DNA of 64,000 nucleotides from Verpa conica (lineage: Eukaryota; Ascomycota; Pezizomycetes; Pezizales; Morchellaceae). The stretch spans positions 248,001 to 312,000 of the forward strand of contig JAUFSD010000022.1 in assembly GCA_033030425.1 (NCBI GenBank). Direction: 5' to 3'. Each line of letters starts with the position of its first letter. Within the stretch, counting starts at the first letter, position 1. Positions 32,501 to 44,709 of this stretch are shown here, piece by piece. Under the pieces are notes generated by a model. It was not told the DNA's origin. It did not search any database and saw only the letters and a program-made list of their open reading frames with translations. Made by a program: the position numbers and the translations under genes.

Positions 32501-34799
32501 GGAAGTATATATTGTACAATTGGGATATATGTTGAGTAATGATCTTATAGTTTTTAGTTGATTTTAAACTTCCCGCAGGTGCAAGTCGACAGCACCTTCC
32601 GTGTGAGGTTTGACCAGAGAGTAGTTTCTTTTGAAGTCGTTCATGCAGCCCTACATCTATGTTTTTTGTACGCGCTTTTGTACCTCACTCTACTAGCTAA
32701 CTAGATACATAAATAGTATACAATAATAAACTTTACGTATATACATATTATACCCTAACGGCCAAATCAAGCCACAAGCCACAAGCCTACCAAAAGAAAC
32801 AAGGAGAAGGACAAAAAAGAAAATAATAACGGATTTGTACATCATAGCCCCATCCGGTACTTCCCACCACACACACCACTACCCAAGAAGCTCGAGCCTC
32901 ACCGCCAGGAGAAGGAGGGATGAGAAGGGAAAAAAAACGTGGGAAGTGTGGGCTTAGATCGAAACCTTTCCCCCCGTTTTCTGTCAGTCATGTCAAAACT
33001 CATACCAAAACTCTCATTAAAAGTTATCAAATACTTAGACACTCCATGTTACAAGAAACGATGGGTATGAAACCATACCAATACTACTAACTAACTGACC
33101 TTGTTAGAGATCGATCAGAGTAGTAATTCGGTCAGCCCCTCCCCTCCCCTCCCCCACTGATGAAACCACCAACGGGGGGCGTCTCCGCAATTAACAATAC
33201 TTGTGAGAGATGGGAGGTGGATAAGCATCGGGTTCGTCCTAGCTCGGTCGGGGATATATTATTTTCCTAAGAGATGGGGGAGAAGAAAATAAAATGAAAA
33301 AATGAAAAAAATAAAAAATAAAAAAATAAAAAAAAATCGGAACGTGTCGCGTAAGTCTCTAGATGTTCGTAATCGGGATGACAGGAAAAAAAAGGACAGG
33401 ACAGTTGAGGCCCCGTTCGGGGGTGCCGTGTTTATGACTGGCTAGCTTATAGCGTAATGACCTCCTCCTACCCCCCGGACTAGAGTAGGTATTGGATCTC
33501 ATAGCTAGGCGATTGAAGATGAAGAAAAAAGAAACTGGCGATCAGTAGAATTACATTTAATTTCATCGTAGATAAAAGCAAAAAAAAAGACGGAGAAGAA
33601 AAGGAAAGAAAGAAAAAAAAAAAGAAAGAAAGGGGGGGGGGGAAAGTTCATTTTACCACGATCGTTAGTATTTATGCCTCGAGAGCAAACCGAAAGAAAA
33701 GAAAAGAAGAAAGAGAAAAAAAAAACATCTGCAACTTGGCCAAAGCGGCGTTATGTTAGACATTACAAACTCCTTTCTTCTCTCCCACCCCTTCACTCTC
33801 GATCTCCTCCCCTCCTCCACAATATGTTAAGGAGAATAATGATCATGTGGAGTGCATATCCCCCCGGAATCACCGAAAGGCCTATGGCATATTCCAAAAC
33901 GCAAGTGGCTTGCATATATGTGGATATATATATGCAAAGCATCATCAACGTACGTTCAGAGACATCCAAGTAGCTAGGACTAACAATGTGGGGAAAAAAC
34001 AACCGATCCACAGTATCATGGAATATCACTCACTCACTCACTCACTCCCCCTTATACTCGGCACACTCCGGCGCCGCGTGCTCCGGGATCGCTATTCCGT
34101 GACTCGACCGCGCGTGTATTCCACGCGGAAAACCAGTTCGGCAACCTCACACATCCCCCCCCCAAGAAAGAAATGGAAGGGGGGGGGGAGGAGGAAAGGA
34201 AAAAAAAAACGGGCTACCGAGCGGTAAAAGCTGAGCGCTAATCCCCAAAAAAGAATGATAATTAAAAAATAAATAAAAATAAAAAAAAATAAAATATACT
34301 TCGGTAAGCTTTTGGGAAACCTGGTACCCTACTTTACTGACAACTTTGACGCTTTTTTTTATTTTTTTTTTTATTCTTAGATGGACAGGACAGGGCAGGG
34401 CATACAATTACATGGTTCTCGTTTCATCAGTAGAGTCATCGTTTAATATGGGTCATCCATACGGGCGGGAATTTACTGACGTCAGCAGACGTATGGACGG
34501 CATCCCCCGGCTGATAGTAGCTATGTAATCTCACAGCATATTATATCCATGGAGCATGAGAAGGAGAGAAAGAAAGAGCGGACTCAAACTCCGAATGACG
34601 TAATATTGCAAGAAGTTGAGGTCTTTCCTTTTCCTTTTTTGTACATTTACTTTTTTTTATTTGCACATTCTCGGATATCCATAAAACTCTTATCGTACAG
34701 CTCAAATTGTCAAAGTAGGAGAGAGAGAGAGAAGAAAGAAAGAAAGAAAGAAAAGGAAAAAAAAAAAAAAGGGAAACTAAACATATCAAATGCACGTGA
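29600..34799. other. 5.2 kb block without a supported gene
   Basis: This lies upstream of the TBC gene and downstream of the Ubc14-like gene. The 29600-30900 part is CT/GA-biased with long low-complexity frames on both strands and probably holds the TBC promoter and leader. An imperfect CTGCTGGGCAC/TACTGCTGAG repeat lies at 30316-30375. Later parts are homopolymer-rich: AAAAAT runs 33290-33340, GAAA-type runs 33600-33720, TCAC repeats 34026-34047 and GAAA repeats 34735-34775. I find no tRNA, rRNA or conserved domain. An unannotated non-coding transcript cannot be excluded. Confidence 0.55.
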
Positions 34800-35481
34800 C
34801 TACTTTGCATACTGTTTAACCCATGACTTGGCGTTCTTCTCGAACTGGGCCTTGTCCGATTTGAACTGTTCCGCGATAGTAGTCTCAACAGCATCGTCTC
34901 TGCAAAAACAGAAAGGTAATCACACACGTATTCAGTTAGTCATTACTACTAATACTACTACTACTACTACCCTCCTTCCTACAAAGAGAGAGGATCAACT
35001 CACGGATTCGGCTCAACCAATAACTCACGCGCCATCTCAAGCACAGATGTAATCTTACAACTGGGCTTCCACTGGTCGCTCCTCAGGATACCCAGACACA
35101 TGCTACCCTTATCGTCGTTGCTGACATTCGGGTGGTATATCTTTGTCTGGAAGGAGAGGATGGGCGGTTTGAAAGGATAGTTTGTCGGCAGCGTCAAGAG
35201 GAGCTTGAAGGTCCCGCCCTAGCAGAGAAACAACGTCAGCTCTAAAGCTATCACCAAGAAGGGAGAGGTGGTGAACAAACAGCATAGACAGACTCCTTGG
35301 GAGCCGTGAGTTCGATATTCCACTTGAACATATCCTCATCTATAGGGCGCACTGCGACTCCCGTAATAGGGTTCGCTTCGATCTCTTGGTACTCCTACTC
35401 ACTTTTGTTAGTATAGCACTTAGAGAGAGAGAGGCAGAAGGAGGTCCGTACACGAGTGATCCTTCTTGTAGTATTTGCCAT
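34800..35481 (-). CDS. ubiquitin-conjugating enzyme E2, Ubc14-like
   Basis: Four exons (35481-35452, 35394-35281, 35218-35004, 34899-34800) give a 152-residue E2, the normal length of a bare UBC fold. Exon 1 is only 30 nt and supplies MANTTRRITR, which joins EYQEIE, the usual start of helix 1. Visible motifs are the YAGGTFKLLLTLPTNYPFKPP platform, IYHPNVS with the HPN motif (77-79), catalytic Cys C89 in GSMCLGIL, and the EPNPDDAVETTIAEQF helix ending in KQWVKQYAK. The SVYAGG start and the EPNPDD end resemble S. pombe Ubc14 more than Ubc4/5. It accepts ubiquitin from E1 and passes it to E3 ligases or substrates. The specific pathway is not deducible from the sequence. Confidence 0.9.
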
Positions 35482-36820
35482 AGTTGCGTATAGTGTATTC
35501 TTTCCTGAGTACTATGGTTGATGGTACGAAGCTGAAGTCAAAGAAGGCTGAAGTAGTGTCATGAGTGAGAGGAGGCTCAGAGATGGCGGGGCTAAAATGC
35601 TTGGCGTGGAAGGTTGTTATAGCTGTAGATGTAATAATACGGCTAGCTACTACCAACCCTTCTTGGAGGAGATAATAAATTATAATTATAATAAAAGAAT
35701 AGTACCGTACATCAACCTGGCTTGATCAATATTCTGGGGGGGGTACTGAACTCATTCAAAACTCACATTCACAAGCACGTAATTATGCAATCGCGATAAC
35801 CCGTGCATTGCGTACCCACTGCAAGTACTATCCCACAGCACACGCATTTCCCTAAATACACTCACTCCCCCTCTACCAACACCTCAAGGCATAACCTATA
35901 CTAACCATCCCGCATACAAAAGAAAAAGCCGCAAATATTCCATGCCGTCATTCACCCGCCCGCCACAGCGCTTGTAGAATCCCCCCCCGCCCCCCCACAC
36001 CCAAGGTATACTCTATACAAGTAAATAAATCCCTGACGTTGTTCTACCTCAGTTAGGTACGTGTGCATCACCACCCATCACTCACATTCTCCCGCCGTCG
36101 CACAAGTACGCGATAAGAGAACTCACACACACCCACACCCTTCCCGCACTCACACACTCACACACACCTCTCCCTCTCTCTTCAATCCGGCTCGCAAACC
36201 CGGCCCCGCAATCCAATCCCGACCGGTAACGAATCTCCGAATCGCTCCCGGTGGCCGTTGGTGTAAAACATTCCGAATCAATGTGTTAGGAAGTTAAGGC
36301 TGAAACGAGATTGGCATCTCTTTCCCCCCCCCCCCTACCCGTCCCCTATCTCATAACTCACACATCCCCCACGCCTTGTGTTTCACGGCAATTGTTATCG
36401 TCTGGCGTTACGTATGAGAGTGCGTATATCGTGCTTGTAAGTCATGGTATCGATGAGTACCGGAGCTCGAGCCGATTTCAGGACCGGGTGGAGGATTTAC
36501 GGTATCACGCGGGTAGGAGGGGGAGATATATATCGAGTCTAGAGTACTGGTAGGGAGATATAATTTTTCCAAGACTTTTGAGTTGGAAAAGCAAATAAAA
36601 ATAAATTTTAAAAAAAATAAATTAGGATTATTGAAGGGAAACAAAAAGGAGTTGAAACAATAATCAAACAATAACCTATAGATCTCTCTCTATATCTAAT
36701 TAGAGAAGTTAAACCGCCTAGGTGAAATATAAAAATAAAATAAAATAAAAAGTAAAACCACCCATTAAGAAGAAACAAAAGGGAGAAACAAGAAGAGGTC
36801 TAGGTGTGTATAATCTCCAT
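35482..36820. other. intergenic
   Basis: This holds the promoter side of the Ubc14-like gene and the 3' flank of the DUF7918-like gene. CA-rich simple sequence lies at about 36115-36170, C runs at 35980-36000 and 36325-36335, and A/T-rich sequence at 36590-36770. No supported gene. Confidence 0.6.
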
Positions 36821-37604
36821 CTAATCATCCGTCAGGTCTACAAGCACCCTATCATCGACCTCGACAACCTCCATCTTCACCTTTGTCCGCTTTCTAACGC
36901 GTCCCTGTTCCCGCTCCTCTTCCCACTCCTCTAACCGCTCCTGTTTAATTTTTGTCTTTGCCTTTTCGGCCTGCCGTTTCTGTAGTAAAGATTAGCAAAG
37001 CCCACTAGCATAGTAGAAAAAGTAACACAAACCTTCACTGCAATAAGCTCCCTCAAGATCTCTTCCTTCGACATTGCCTCCAACCTCCCCATCTCCTCCT
37101 GCTCCTCCTCATCCGAAAGCTCTGAACCAGACTCTGATGATGAGGAGCGCGGGAGAATACCCATATTCTGTAGTGTCTCCCGCGAACGGTACTCAAACAC
37201 CAATATACAATACGGATTCTCAAAGCTATCCAGATACTTGACCGTCCTCTGCCTGGCCTTTCTCTTCACCTGGAACTCCTTCCCTGTGGTGACACGATGT
37301 CGTAGATCCCTACCCTTCAAGTGAGATTCCAGAATCGGCTTTACAGGTTTCTTCTTCCTAGAGTTGTAGTCCGCCTCCCAATCATTCCAGTATTTTTTTG
37401 CATGCGGGTGCGGGGGAGGATCATCCTCCTCCTCGTCATCCTCTACCTCCTCTTCTTTCACCTCACCCTCGCTACCACACCGTAATACAACAACCTCTAT
37501 AGTCCCCAGATTCAACAACACATTCAACCCCTGTTCGCACTCCCCCCCATCCACTAATTTCATCAGCACCCCACCCACCCACCCATAAAATAAAAATAAA
37601 AATA

Positions 37605-37643
<39 letters not shown>

Positions 37644-37978
37644 AAACACATACCTACATCCAACCCCCCAAACCTCCACACCCTCTTGACAAGCCCCTTC
37701 TTAGCCCTCTCCTCCTTCCCCGTAAACTTCTCACAGAAGCCCTTTTCGTCAGAAAACATTATGCGGCCATCCTGGTAGACGCCGTCTATCCACACGCCAA
37801 TGTCGAGGCTGGGGTGGATCTGCTCGGTCGCTGAGACGGTGATTGAGAAGCGGGCATGGTCGGTGGGGATGATGTAGGTTGAGGCATAGTCTGGGGAGGT
37901 TGTGGTGGAGTGCTCGGTCAGTGGGGTGGTGTGGGAGTCGAGGGTGAGGGTTGCGGTGATGCCTTTGCTGGTGGGCAT
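36821..37978 (-). CDS. DUF7918-like protein with C-terminal SUMO-interaction-like motif
   Basis: Exons 37978-37654, 37553-37033 and 36979-36821 give 334 residues. The N-terminus MPTSKGITATL, a beta-rich module (residues 30-110, ARFSITVSATEQ, VWIDGVYQDG) and the later CILVFEYRSRETLQNMGILPR match my recollection of the fungal DUF7918 pattern (F-x-YRS--L---GIIPR). Between them lie an acidic stretch and a basic Lys/Arg segment. After a Ser/acidic patch, a charged coiled-coil-like helix (EEWEEEREQGRVRKRTK) leads to the end VLVDLTDD, which fits a SUMO-interaction motif. Molecular function of the family is unknown; a nuclear role is inferred. Intron 1 (100 nt) contains a TAAA microsatellite. The gene is head-to-head with the F-box gene at 39301. 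Confidence 0.75.
37604..37645 (+). repeat. (TAAA)n microsatellite inside an intron
   Basis: About ten TAAA units fill much of intron 1 of the DUF7918-like gene. Length variation here would change intron size but not coding sequence. Confidence 0.9.
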
Positions 37979-39300
37979 GGTTGGTGGTGTGTAGTGGGTC
38001 GTGGTGTGGATGATGGTGGCTATTGGTGGTGAGGCTCTGCGCCAAGCTTTGGGGCTCGTGCAGGGGGAGTGCGGGTGACTGGGAAGTTGTCTGAGGTGTC
38101 TCGAGTGATGATGGGTGAGGATATTGGGTATAAGTATCTATCAACTTTTGTACGTAGGGCCTAGACCTTTTGAAGGCCTTATGGTTTCTTAGGTGATTAC
38201 TTGAGATATTATCTTGTTTTCTCTGTAAGCTGGTTCCTTAAAGGTGTATGGTATTCCCCAAATGCATTTCTATGTAAAGATATTGACTCTGGGTATGCGG
38301 TGGTGGGGATACTTGGTGGGTGTGGTGGGAGATGTAGTATCCTTGATGAGCTAGTACAAGATCTAGATGGTTATCGTGTGTGTCTATCATAAACGGACAC
38401 TCCTTTGGTAGTATCTTATACGACTTGCTCTGATTATTACCCTCGTACACACTTCTACTACTACAATAGTAAATAGGTAATTGAATCACTGCTATTTTAT
38501 CCTCTACACTTCACTTCCCTAGCCGTCTAGAGCGCTTCTTCGGCTTCAGGCTTATATCATCTAACGAATTGTGGACGGTACCAGTGACTAGGGGGGGCCA
38601 GCGACTGGGAGGGGCAGTTGAGTAATATTATGAAGGCCCTATAGTCAGGGTTAGGTGTTTAGACTAGCGGTGGTCTGAAGCCGCTTTAGAGCGAATGGCT
38701 ACGCTAGTGCTGTATATAACGTCACTTTAAAGCTTAATGAAAACATCATCGGTTCACCACATAGCGAGCATGTTCACAATACCACAGATAAGCTTTGAGA
38801 AGTCCCATTTTGGAGAGTGATACTGCGGCCGAGACCGACCCCTTTACTGCGACGGGTTTTGGTGAGTGGTGGGGTTGTGGACATTGCTGTCGGTGGTAAT
38901 TCTGGGAACCGGGTTCATGCTGTGTTATCCTTGTCGATGAAGTTACTGTGGATGGGGGATTGGATGAACATGGCTGGTGGGTGTGTATTCCCTAACCCTT
39001 GTGATACTCGTCTGTGTTCTCACGATTATATTGCATTGTATTATCTCTTCCCTTGTATTATCTCTTGTTGTAGCTATTCCCACTCCCCCCACACACCGTT
39101 GGTTGCAGCGTGGGGCACCGCGGCAACTCCCGCCTCCCTTACATCCGCACCGCAACGCTCCAATCCTATTCCAACCTCCCACACCTCCCAAAAACCCAGA
39201 GCAGAAGAACAAGTCAGCGCGCAAAGAAAAATAATAATAATAAATCAGCATTTCACAGACAGAGACAGAGAGAGCGCCGTCGTTGTCGCCGCGCCACCCC
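37979..39300. promoter_or_regulatory. shared divergent promoter region
   Basis: 1.3 kb lies between the starts of the DUF7918-like gene (-) and the F-box gene (+). The last about 250 bases are C/A-rich (39070-39230), as in fungal leaders. The frames here are low-complexity and overlap on both strands, so I do not call genes. No specific operator is recognisable. Confidence 0.5.
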
Positions 39301-41276
39301 ATGGACCCATTTTCACATCTCGGAGATTTCGAAATCGCCCCTATCATCGAGCTACTAGACCCCATCGACATTATCCGACTCCAGCGGGTATCCCGGTCGT
39401 GGAGGCGTCTCCTCTCCTCAGAATACATTGCGCGGATCGCGCTCATCTCACACTTCCCGCGAACTGCAGAGGCTGTAGATTTTAGAGACAACCCCACTGC
39501 CGCGAGCGTGATCTTGCCGTATCGTCGCGCGGCGTATAGGTTTCATACGCGGCGGCAAGGCCTGCCAACGAGGGTTCATGAGGTCTTGTTGGACTGTAGT
39601 GATGAGAGCTCGATCGAGTGGGATGCAGCGGATGGATATGCGGCTTGGACGAGTCACGAAGACAGGGTTTTGAGGATACAGAGTCTCACAGAGGGCGGGG
39701 AGAGTAAGATTCTGGTAAAGTTGGATTCGTGCTGCTTGGATGGTGGGGCAATAAAACAACAGGATTTGAATAGGGCAAGGTTGAATGTGCAGATGGGCAA
39801 GGGCTTGTTGGTGGTTACATTGAATTTCTATGATACCAGGGAGGATGGGTATGGGTATGGTAGACGGGCTCTGTACGTATTGCACTTGTGTGTGAGTGAT
39901 GGCGGTAGTGGTGGGGTGATGGTGGCTAACGATTTTCTATTTTTATTTTTAGAATTTTGGTGTTTTCAATTCCAGATGCTACGTTGCTTTGGAAACTCCC
40001 TATCCAGCTTCCACAGAGGCTTCTCGGGGAAGTGGATTTCGCTCAGGATCGTCTCACGTATATTCGTAAGACGCCACGGGTGATTAACATGCAGCCTTCT
40101 ATTGTTCTCCACTTTGTCGCACATGATATCCTTACGGGGGATATTCTCCTCGAGACTGAGCTCGAACGTTCATCAGAGATTTCCAACGGGGACCAGTTCT
40201 TCGTCATGGTTACCGACCGCCCATTCAAGCGTCTGATCATTCTCCACGAAGACACCGATGCCCAACCTACACTCTGGGGCCCCGTATTCGTCCGTGTCTT
40301 CTCCATCAATGACGGACCCCCGGGGAAGCTCCTCGCAAAGTACGACCTCAAGCATTCCCCCTTCTTCGGTAATCGTTTCGCCGAGCGCGCAATTATTGAA
40401 AGCGACCTATACATGGACTACCCACCGAAAGGCGAAGTATTCTGGGTAGTCGAATCTTGCTTCGTCTTTGTCGACAAAAGCCTCACCCCACCACTCTGCC
40501 CCTCCACCTACCACGACACCCTCTCTCCGCAATGCACATGTAATCTCCCACTTTCCATTCCCCCAGATGAATACGACTCAGACCCCGAAACAATTCCTGA
40601 AACTGTCGCATTCTCAGCCTGGAGCGTACAACCCACCTCCTCTGGCTTCGAGATGATTCAGAGCGTCTACCGCTCCACTATTGACGAATCCCGTGACTTT
40701 CAGCGCCGCTTCAGTATCACAGCCGACGCCCCAGCCGTCCCACACCACCACTTACCGCCACCAGTGTTTGGCCCTGCTCCTGGTAGCGCTAGTGGCCCAT
40801 ACACGCTCCCTCCGCTACCACCCCCACCCCCGCCAAAGGCTGGCGCTTATAGAGATCGCTGCCAGCGCTTCGAGATATTCCTACCGGAGGAGCAGTGTAG
40901 CGCGACATTTTATAATGTGAAGCCGCCACACGAGGCCGGTGGCGACGCTGGCGGTATGCGCCGCTTCCGTATTGATGTTGGGTCATATGAACCACGGGGC
41001 GTCGGCGCTGATAATGAGAGGGTGATGGAGCAAAGTGGACGGAGGGTTCTGAGAGGAGAGTTGTTGACGTGTGATACCGGTGTGAGTGGGGGTGAGGCGT
41101 TTAGGGTTGTGGAGGCGGAGGAAGGCTCAGTTGTGGAGGTTAGAGGTGAAGTTTATAATGAGTTTTTGCATGGCGTGCAGTGGAGTGAGAGACATTTAGC
41201 GTTGAGGACTAGGTGGAGGGGTGAGGACGGTATGCAGGCTGGCATTGTGGTATTTGATTTTGGGAGTCCTTGGTAG
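39301..41276 (+). CDS. F-box protein
   Basis: Exon 1 (39301-39872) and exon 2 (39953-41276) give 631 residues. The 80-nt intron has a GTACGT donor and TTTTTAG acceptor, and joins RRAL to ILVFSIPDATLLWKL. An N-terminal F-box (about 3-45: FEIAPIIELLDPIDIIRLQRVSRSWRRLLSS) is followed by a long region with beta-propeller-like character (WDAADGYAAWTSHEDRVLRI, IPDATLLWKL, GDQFFVMVTD). A Pro-rich linker sits near residue 485-510 (PPLPPPPPPK). F-box proteins bind Skp1 and bring substrates to SCF ligases; the substrate is unknown. The ATG at 39301 is the first in frame and directly precedes the F-box. Loss of the intron splice would give a stop soon after. Confidence 0.83.
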
Positions 41277-42268
41277 TTTGTTTTTTCCCCCTCTTTCTTT
41301 CTTTTGTTGGTGTTTTTTTTCTCTCCCTTCTCCCTTTCTCTTTTGGAGGAAGTGGTAGAGTACCGAAGGCGTCATGTTTCATCACTCGGTTTTATCTTCC
41401 CCCCACCCCCGGTAGCGTTGATGTGTGTGGGGGGGTTTGTAGCGTGCGTGGGTGGCTTTTTTTTGTGGCTTTAATAAATCGGAGATTTTTCTTAATAGCT
41501 GGATGCCTATTTGGCTTGTGTCTTATTTATAGCTGGTGTCCTAATTCCACCGTTCATTATCCTCGGGCGTGGGTGTAGAAACTAGTTTTCTCAGGCATGG
41601 GAACTGAGGGAGGAGGTCGGTTTGTGGTCATGGGATATCACTCGGTTGTAATTTCTGGGTAGGTATAGTTATTTGGGACCTTAGAGAGGTGGTAGGGTGG
41701 GGTGGGTTCTGGATGGATGGGTGGATGGGTATATATATGAGTATATTAATATAGTACTTTATGCTTCCGACTTCCCCCTTATACTTCAGGCATTGGTGGA
41801 GGGATCACGTAGTACAGTCTAGTGAGCATAAAAATAGGCATCCGTATCGATTAGTATAAGCTTAAACTCTCCTATTATGAATAGGGAAAAAAAACGTAAG
41901 ACATAGTTACATCATCGGAATATCGAATTTTTCCGTTTTTTTTTATTTTAGGGGGAGGGGTGGAGGGGGATGATAGGTTATCATGTAATCCACTTGCATC
42001 TTTTTTTCCCCTTCTACATATGGAGTCCGGTTTTCTGACGATCTATTTGTGGATTGGATGGAATATTAACTGGTGGGTGTGTTTGAGCTACTTTGGTATG
42101 CCGGTTGGGACATACACGTGTTTTTGAGCGCCCCCCCTCATAAGTAGGTACTTGTTAATATACTGGGTCCTTCTTTTTTTCCCTCTCCCCCTTTCCCCCA
42201 CTTTTAATGTTGAATATCGAGACTGTTTTTATCTGCTTTTGATTATAATATTCCTGGATTTTGGGGAA
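41277..42268. other. intergenic
   Basis: 3' flank of the F-box gene (T-rich from 41277 to 41340) and promoter/leader of the orphan gene. Runs of T and C are frequent near 42000-42010 and 42170-42200. No supported gene. Confidence 0.6.
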
Positions 42269-43925
42269 ATGTCGACATATATGATAATAGATTATGATTC
42301 GTTGTTTGATTTGAGTATTGTAAGTACTTTTAAAAGCATGTGTTTTTTTCCCCCATATAGATGAGCTACAGACTGAATTTATTTATTTTTAGCCTTATGA
42401 TCCTCGAGCTGATGATTCTACGGACCTACGGAAACGAATTCTGGATCGCTTCCCGCTGGCGACGAATCTATCGCGACAACTGCTGGAGTTACTATTACAT
42501 AACATGGCGGGATACGGGGATAGCCCAGTCATGTACACGATATCTCGCAATGTCTAAGATTATCCCCTCTAGAGTTTTTTTTCATGTAAATTATCTAACA
42601 GGAACCTCAGGTGCCGCAGACCTTGGGTCGTCCACAAGATATTACGGAGTCTTTACAGCAACTACAGGCCTTAATATTGCGGACCATAAAAATAGACGAA
42701 GAGCTGTCACAAACGCTACAACAAGATACAGAAGACGATAATTCAATGGGAGAATCTAGTGTTCCCATATCAGACCTTGAGCTTCCATTAGAGCAATGGC
42801 CGCCCTTGTCGGATGTGCCTCAAACGCCTTTAGTGTATACAGCTCAACCACAGACACCGTGGTGGTATTTCGAGTACGGAGACTGTGGCGAAAGTCTCCC
42901 TTTAGCGGTGATGACAAACACATTGAGGCTGACAGGACGCACGGCAATTCGCTCAATTTCCGCATTTATGGCTGAATTCCAAGCTGTAGAGTCCATACCA
43001 GAGGAAGGGCCCTTCAAAGAGTCGATAGAACTTAAGGGTCCGTGTCTGAATTGTAAAAGCTTGATGAAGAAACTACCAGAGAAAATTAGTATTCTAGGGG
43101 CCTCAGGATCGAGTCAGAATATATACTGGGAGGCAATGGGGGATCAGCGAGCATATAGTCCCGAGGTGCAGCCATTGGATTCCTCGTTTCGGTCGTCTTT
43201 TCAAACACCGTCGGGAAGTAGTGGGTTCTCGCTTTCAGCTGCGTATAGTGCAACAGCAGAGGGGGTATATGCGATCCTGACAGCTTATATCTTCCCAAGT
43301 GCTGGCTCGTCAAATCTTTCTGCAGATGTAAGGAAGAATTTAGTGAAGCTTTGGTATGAATTTATCATTCCATATCGGTAAGCACGTGGTTCACTATCCT
43401 TAGATTTTAATGTTTTGCATTGGAAAAATCTCAAGATAAGATTATATTGATTTTCCACATCACAGCGATAAGAGTGCAATATTTCGTTTCGACGGGCACG
43501 ACAATGTACAGGCAATCACACTCACTATAAATGGGGTCGTCATTCCAATTTGTAGTGTATTTTGCGCGATGGGGTATATCCTCTCTACAGTCCTGGGGGC
43601 AGACAGAGTTGCAGTTCAGCAAGAGTTAAGTTACCTCCCATTGATGGCGGTGCTAGCAAAATGGTGTTGCACTTTATGTCCCTGGGCGCATCCAAATGTC
43701 GTTAGCGTCCTTTATATTACAAGTCAGGAGCCAGGTGTCGAAACACTTTTCCTACTGGGAACTTCTAAGCCGTCGGTGCAGGTAAATAATCTCCCTGTGC
43801 CTATAACTAAACATGCTAGGCAGATGAGGTCCTTTAGGAAGGATTTGTTGGAAAGTCGCTTTGGGTTGCTTCAGTACCCTTGCCCCGAGAAGATTGCTGC
43901 GGAGACTAGATACCTTCCTACTTAA
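42269..43925 (+). CDS. orphan four-exon gene, unknown protein
   Basis: I propose exons 42269-42319, 42393-42551, 42602-43377 and 43466-43925, all in phase, giving 481 residues. I recognise no domain. The N-terminal 100 residues contain a polar helix (STDLRKRILDRFPLATNLSRQLLELLLHNMAG) and a second one (DITESLQQLQALILRTIKIDEELSQTL). The middle has aromatic and Ser/Gly-rich stretches with a CLNC pair. The C-terminal third is more hydrophobic (ICSVFCAMGYILSTVLG, YLPLMAVLAKWCCTLCPW) and could pack as a globular core. The exon 2 donor is GTCTAA, which is weak, and exon 1 is short, so the 5' end is the least certain part. Four consistent splice joins support a real gene. It may be lineage-specific. 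Confidence 0.6.
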
Positions 43926-44709
43926 GGGTTTCTGTATATGTTTATGTGTACTCTCGTAAAGTTTCATTTTTAGGTAATGTTTCATTTTTGTAGGGATGTA
44001 GTCTCACAAGAGGGTCTTACCTCGTTTTTTAAGCTTGCTGGTCTTGTAGATCTCGGGACTTAGGTAGAGCTCGTGGGTGGGTGATTTCTTGGTCAAGGGT
44101 ACTATACTAATAATGTAGTAAGAATTTATAGCTACCGTCATAAAAATAACTGAAGCAGTGGAAACATAAGATTAAATATTTCTTAAGATCGACTATCTTC
44201 ATATGTTTCTTTGATATGTACGGGGCCTACAAGACTATAATTTAGTAACGATGGGTTTGTGAGTGGGGAGTATATGAGACGGTGTTTCTCCACCCGTAAG
44301 TGACTGAATAGTAGGTGCGAAATAGTACGATGGGGAATCATAAGTAATCACTCGCAAGCGTGCTTTTGGCGATATTGAAATGGTATAATCTTGTTATAAG
44401 AGATGTTAGTACAAGCATTATATCTGTAATTTGAACCTATAGTGGCTCCTACTTATTGTAGTAGAAGTATGAGCTAGGAGCCGTGTGTTCAATACGAAAG
44501 GGTAGTACTGCCAGGCATATATACTATGGATAATCTTTTTTGCCAACCTTATTCAGGTCAATTACGAGGTTTCAAACCGGTTAATTCAACATCTGTATTT
44601 TATTTCTTCCAATTCCTTCCACTAGATCTTCATCTGACTGCAACACTTTTCATCAGGAAACACTGTTATTTCGTACTATCCTCAAAATAACCACCAAATA
44701 ATCTCGAAA
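43926..44709. other. intergenic
   Basis: AT-rich, with a small imperfect hairpin (GGCTCCT at 44444 against AGGAGCC at 44476). The last 60 bases are a C/A-rich leader before the secreted-protein gene. No supported gene. Confidence 0.6.

Noticed and set aside
38943..39497. 184-codon minus-strand frame opposite the F-box gene start
   Set aside because: Overlaps the F-box exon on the other strand and has no motif.
44444..44482. 39-bp imperfect hairpin
   Set aside because: Arms only 7-9 bp; within chance expectation for AT-rich intergenic DNA.
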